Source: Scybalomonas sp905214925 (GTDB lineage: Bacteria > Bacillota > Clostridia > Lachnospirales > Lachnospiraceae). From it: 64,000 nucleotides of DNA. The stretch spans positions 1-64,000 of the forward strand of contig CAJMOB010000004.1 in the NCBI GenBank assembly GCA_905214925.1, read 5' to 3'. Made by a program: the position numbers and the translations under genes. This document shows positions 60,872 to 64,000 of this stretch, one piece after another (position 1 is the first letter of the stretch; every line of letters starts with the position of its first letter). The notes below the pieces were generated by a model that ran no database searches, was not told the origin of the DNA, and saw only the letters and a list, made by a program, of their open reading frames with translations.

Positions 60872-63058
60872 CTAGTGATATTCTATTTGTTTATTGAAAC
60901 TATTATCACAGACTTCTTGTGCATGATATAACGCCTCTTCTATCGTTTCCTTTTCTGACATAGCGGTTATTAAAGCGTTCCCTAAAATATCCTCAAATGC
61001 AAATTCGTCAAAACCTCTCTTTTGGTTTTGCTCGTTGCCTCGCCTTCCTTTCTTAAACATCTCTTCAATTCCAGCGATCCATGGATACAGCTCTAATACT
61101 GCTGCATTATTAACTATATTTTTATTTCCAACAAATCCCCCTAAATAAGTGATCATTTCTGCAATTTCATCGGAATAGAGCCAGTCCATAAATTGATAAC
61201 ATTCTTCTACCTTTTTTGAACTTTTTGTTACTCCAAGGCTTCCTCCTCCTAATAAAGGATTCTCTCCTGGAACATCCGCAAATATAATTTTCCCTGCAAC
61301 TTTTGAATTCATATTATGTAGCATATGAGAGGCATAATTGGAAAAAGCAATGTTCATAGCGGTAAGCCCATCGGAAAACATACCAGAGGATTCCCCCCAC
61401 CATTGGTGAATTTCATCAGTTGTATAGTTTCTAGATTCTAAACAGCTTTGAAATGCTTCTTGCATCTCTTTTGTCATTACATTCACTTTTCCATGTTCAT
61501 CAAAAATACTAGATTTTTTTTCGGAATACCGCAACAATACTTCACAAGCTGCTACAAAGGAACGTCCATAAGTAAGTGTTGTCCCATAGGCAGTTGGCGA
61601 TTGTTTATTATATTTTTGTGTAAAAAATCTTGCCACTTTATTATACTCATCAAAGCTCTTTGGAATTTCTAATCTCTTTTTATTTTTTTCGTAATACTCT
61701 CTTTTGATTAACTCATTCTCAAATAGATCTTTTCTACAAAAGAGCATCTGCACACAAGCGTCTAATGGTACCGCATATTTTTCTCCTTTTACAGAATAAT
61801 ACTCTTCTGGAATACAAGATAAGATTCTATCCATCACATTTTTTATGATACTGTGATTGTTATCTAATTTTCTAAAAATTCTCTCACTTTCTCTTGCCAT
61901 CCATGCCATATCAATTCTTACAAGATCAAAAACTGTTTCTTGGCTAACTCCCATTTTAGAAACCATTTTATACAATTCATCATAAGGGACTTCTGTCACT
62001 TTCACATCAATTCCTGACTGCTCTTTAAAAAGAGGCAGTAGTTTTTTAATGGCTCTACTGGTAGGATTTTTCACCGATAAAAACTGCAATGTCTTTTCTT
62101 TTTGAAAATCATATGTTTTTCTTATAGGAAAACATCCATCTTCTATTATTTCATTTCTTTCCTCTAGACCCTCTTTTTCCATAACAATTTCTGCAATATG
62201 TCTTCCCATTAATTTATAATTCATTTCATACATATTGACATTTTGAAAACCAATCTCTTTATTGACGATAGCATAAATATTTGGAAGTTTTATTGTTGGA
62301 TTGTACCGATGCGCCATTTTTATACTCTCTACATCTTCTCTTGACATAACAACAATGGCATCAAAAGGATCGGGAGAATCTAAGACATCAAAAACACGAT
62401 TGAATTTCATAGGATCAGGAGCCGAAAATACTTCTACATAGCATCCTTCCTTTTTAAAAACTCTAGCCGCATTTTCCACAAATTTCTTATTATTCGTATA
62501 ACGAATGTCTTCACATAAAATAGCAATACTTTTATTTCCATCTCTCACACATTTTTCGGCAATCTCTTTTCCTGCCTTTTCATAATTGAAAGACACAAAA
62601 ATAGCATTTGGGGAAAAGCCTTTTATATAGCGATCTACCATAATAATCTGGGTTTCTTCTGGAATACTTTCTTTATTTTCTATCAGAGAACTTACCATAA
62701 TAATTGCCTTAGGATTTGATGATAATGCCTTATTTAACACTCTTTCTTCGATATACTGTAATCCATTGCTGCATAGTAATTCTATCGTATATTCTGCTTT
62801 TTTTAGTTCCTGTTCCATTCCTGCATACAATTCATTGTACATCTTCCTATCCATTCTAGGCACAATAATACAGATATGCTTGGAGCTTCCACTTCTTAAC
62901 TGTCTTGCTTGTGAATTTAGCTGATATCCTAATTCCTTTGCCGCCTGTTCCACTAATTTGATTTTTTCGGCACTCACATTTCCTTTTCTATTCAAAACAT
63001 TGGAAACTGTCCCATGCGATACTCCTGCATATTTTGCAATATCCTTAATCGTAGGCAT
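60872..63058 (-). CDS. Fusion of LacI regulator and solute-binding-protein domain
   Basis: A 728-residue cytoplasmic regulator. Residues 3-50 are a LacI helix-turn-helix (TIKDIAKYAGVSHGTVSNVLN); about 60-310 is the LacI-type effector domain (HICIIVPRMD... AIVVMSRED... VNMYEMNYKLMGRHIAEIV); about 322-720 is a complete family-1 solute-binding protein (TLQFLSVKNPTSRAIKKLLP, ...YAVPLDACVQMLFCRKDLFE, ...FADVPGENPLLGGGSLGV). Neither a signal peptide nor a lipobox precedes the last domain, so it must sense ligand inside the cell. It stands downstream of a secreted galactan-type protein gene. Confidence 0.88.
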   Translation of the reverse strand: MPTIKDIAKYAGVSHGTVSNVLNRKGNVSAEKIKLVEQAAKELGYQLNSQARQLRSGSSKHICIIVPRMDRKMYNELYAGMEQELKKAEYTIELLCSNGLQYIEERVLNKALSSNPKAIIMVSSLIENKESIPEETQIIMVDRYIKGFSPNAIFVSFNYEKAGKEIAEKCVRDGNKSIAILCEDIRYTNNKKFVENAARVFKKEGCYVEVFSAPDPMKFNRVFDVLDSPDPFDAIVVMSREDVESIKMAHRYNPTIKLPNIYAIVNKEIGFQNVNMYEMNYKLMGRHIAEIVMEKEGLEERNEIIEDGCFPIRKTYDFQKEKTLQFLSVKNPTSRAIKKLLPLFKEQSGIDVKVTEVPYDELYKMVSKMGVSQETVFDLVRIDMAWMARESERIFRKLDNNHSIIKNVMDRILSCIPEEYYSVKGEKYAVPLDACVQMLFCRKDLFENELIKREYYEKNKKRLEIPKSFDEYNKVARFFTQKYNKQSPTAYGTTLTYGRSFVAACEVLLRYSEKKSSIFDEHGKVNVMTKEMQEAFQSCLESRNYTTDEIHQWWGESSGMFSDGLTAMNIAFSNYASHMLHNMNSKVAGKIIFADVPGENPLLGGGSLGVTKSSKKVEECYQFMDWLYSDEIAEMITYLGGFVGNKNIVNNAAVLELYPWIAGIEEMFKKGRRGNEQNQKRGFDEFAFEDILGNALITAMSEKETIEEALYHAQEVCDNSFNKQIEYH

Positions 63059-63100
63059 ATTGATCCTCCCAACTCGTTATTCTTCTTTGTATTTATACTA

Positions 63101-63113
63101 CCATATTATATGG
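63101..63113 (-). promoter_or_regulatory. Palindrome in the promoter region of the LacI fusion gene
   Basis: CCATATTATATGG is an odd-length perfect palindrome, preceded on the minus strand by TTGAAA and followed by TAGTAT or TATAAA. It may be the regulator's own operator. Confidence 0.45.
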
Positions 63114-63140
63114 AATTTTCAAATTATAGATTGGGTATTT

Positions 63141-64000
63141 CTAGATCACTTTTACTTTACTATATTTACTATAAACTTTACTATTCATAGAATCTAATGT
63201 GTAGGCGCGCACTTTTACATAATATTTCTTTTTGCTACTGAATACTGTCACCGTTTTTTTCTTTCCTTGAAATATGACTACTTTTTTAGGCGCTTTAAAT
63301 TTCTTATTTGTAGAATAGATCATTTCATATCCTACATTCTCCTTATCTTCAGATATAAGTATGGACATCTTTTTCCCTTTTCTCACTAATTTCTGTATTT
63401 TTGGCATCGATGGTGCTTTTACCTTTTCCCAACGTGCTTCTAATATAATATCTTTTTCTGTTCCTTCTACAATTTTTTCTATTAACTCTTCATTACAATA
63501 CCAGCCAATAAAAGAATATCCTTTTTTTGTCGGACTCTTTAATATTACTTCTTCCTGGCTTTGGTACTCAATAGGATTATCTTTATGATTTTTTCCACCA
63601 TTCAATTGATATTCAATTTTATAGAGTCTTTTTTCTTCCTCTTCTGTTTCACTAAAATTGAAATCATTTCCTGTACTAAAGTCATTTTCTATTGTCTCAT
63701 CTTCTATTGGACTTTGTATTGTTTCTTCTTTCATCAACACAAAATCATCTAATGTTCCCCATGCGCCTGCACCCGCTTTTACAATAATTCCAATTGTGAG
63801 AGAATCTCCTTTTTTCACCTCAATATTGTTGATTTCTGGTTCTTGCCAATTTTTCCAACCATTTAAACTCGTATTCTTTATTTTCCGCTCTTTTCCATTA
63901 TCGGCATAAATATAGATTTCTTCATCTTCTCCTCCATCCCCTCCTTGTAAAGCCATCTTATAAGTATAAGTTCCTGCTTCTAATCCTGTAATGGTTTGAG
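63141..64000 (-). CDS. C-terminal part of a large secreted protein with galactan-binding-like and InlB-type repeat domains (partial)
   Basis: The frame is open to the right edge, so the N-terminus lies outside. From the edge: about residues 1-100 look like the CBM61-like domain of the GH53 enzyme at 0.4 kb (QTITGLEAGTYTYKMALQGG, VKAGAGAWGTLDDFVLMKE); then an acidic linker; an InlB/Flg_new-type repeat (IEYQLNGGKNHKDNPIEYQ... GYSFIGWYCNEE... ILEARWEKV); and a fibronectin-like C-terminus (KYYVKVRAYTLDSMN). No LPXTG is seen. A secreted GH53 or related galactanase is the likely missing part. Confidence 0.75.
   Translation of the reverse strand, partial: QTITGLEAGTYTYKMALQGGDGGEDEEIYIYADNGKERKIKNTSLNGWKNWQEPEINNIEVKKGDSLTIGIIVKAGAGAWGTLDDFVLMKEETIQSPIEDETIENDFSTGNDFNFSETEEEEKRLYKIEYQLNGGKNHKDNPIEYQSQEEVILKSPTKKGYSFIGWYCNEELIEKIVEGTEKDIILEARWEKVKAPSMPKIQKLVRKGKKMSILISEDKENVGYEMIYSTNKKFKAPKKVVIFQGKKKTVTVFSSKKKYYVKVRAYTLDSMNSKVYSKYSKVKVI

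Noticed and set aside
1..64000. CRISPR array or tandem repeats
   Set aside because: No regularly spaced identical repeats with unique spacers were seen; the only recurring intergenic units are the hairpin repeats.

Overview
The window reads as a chromosome segment from a low-GC Gram-positive anaerobe of the class Clostridia, most likely a gut Lachnospiraceae. The support is AT-rich DNA with strong AGGAGG-type ribosome sites, lipoprotein solute-binding proteins, a T-box leader, a B. subtilis-like yclNOPQ order, and several glycan operons of the Gram-positive polysaccharide-utilisation type. No rRNA, tRNA, CRISPR array or prophage was seen. Almost every gene lies on the minus strand, so operons read right to left.

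From 1 to 39 kb the window is devoted to plant pectin side chains. A galactan operon (6.2 to 0.4 kb) holds a cytoplasmic GH53, a binding protein, two permeases and a secreted GH53 with a galactan-binding-like domain; a LacI regulator lies upstream. Further modules are a GH2 enzyme with its own importer and AraC regulator (16.9 to 24.9 kb), a third importer (25.3 to 28.3 kb), an arabinan operon with importer, two GH43 enzymes and an ArsR-type regulator (29 to 35.7 kb), and a GH127/GH27 pair (36.1 to 39.4 kb). All four importers lack an ATPase gene and must share one encoded elsewhere. Between these lie a PTS glucose-type transporter with a separate EIIA, a DsbA-like protein, a LysR-controlled redox operon (flavodoxin, aldo/keto reductase, cupin) and a decayed stretch with a broken group II intron reverse transcriptase.

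From 39.9 to 58 kb the theme is phosphate and iron. pstSCAB-phoU-phoPR is complete and preceded by 11-bp-periodic PhoP-box-like repeats. The same type of repeat abuts the promoter of a glycerophosphodiesterase/ABC-transporter operon (57.9 to 53.2 kb), which suggests phosphodiester scavenging. A yclNOPQ-type siderophore importer is governed by DtxR-like palindromes. A perfect 20-bp version of that palindrome follows a strong promoter at 52.3 kb that leads within about 110 nt to a terminator with no open frame. This is a candidate metal-regulated small RNA and the most interesting object in the window.

The right end carries a decayed IS607-type element (recombinase with Arg at the catalytic Ser position; frameshifted tnpB), a regulator that fuses a LacI protein to a complete solute-binding-protein domain, and the C-terminal part of a large secreted protein with a galactan-binding-like domain, cut by the window edge.
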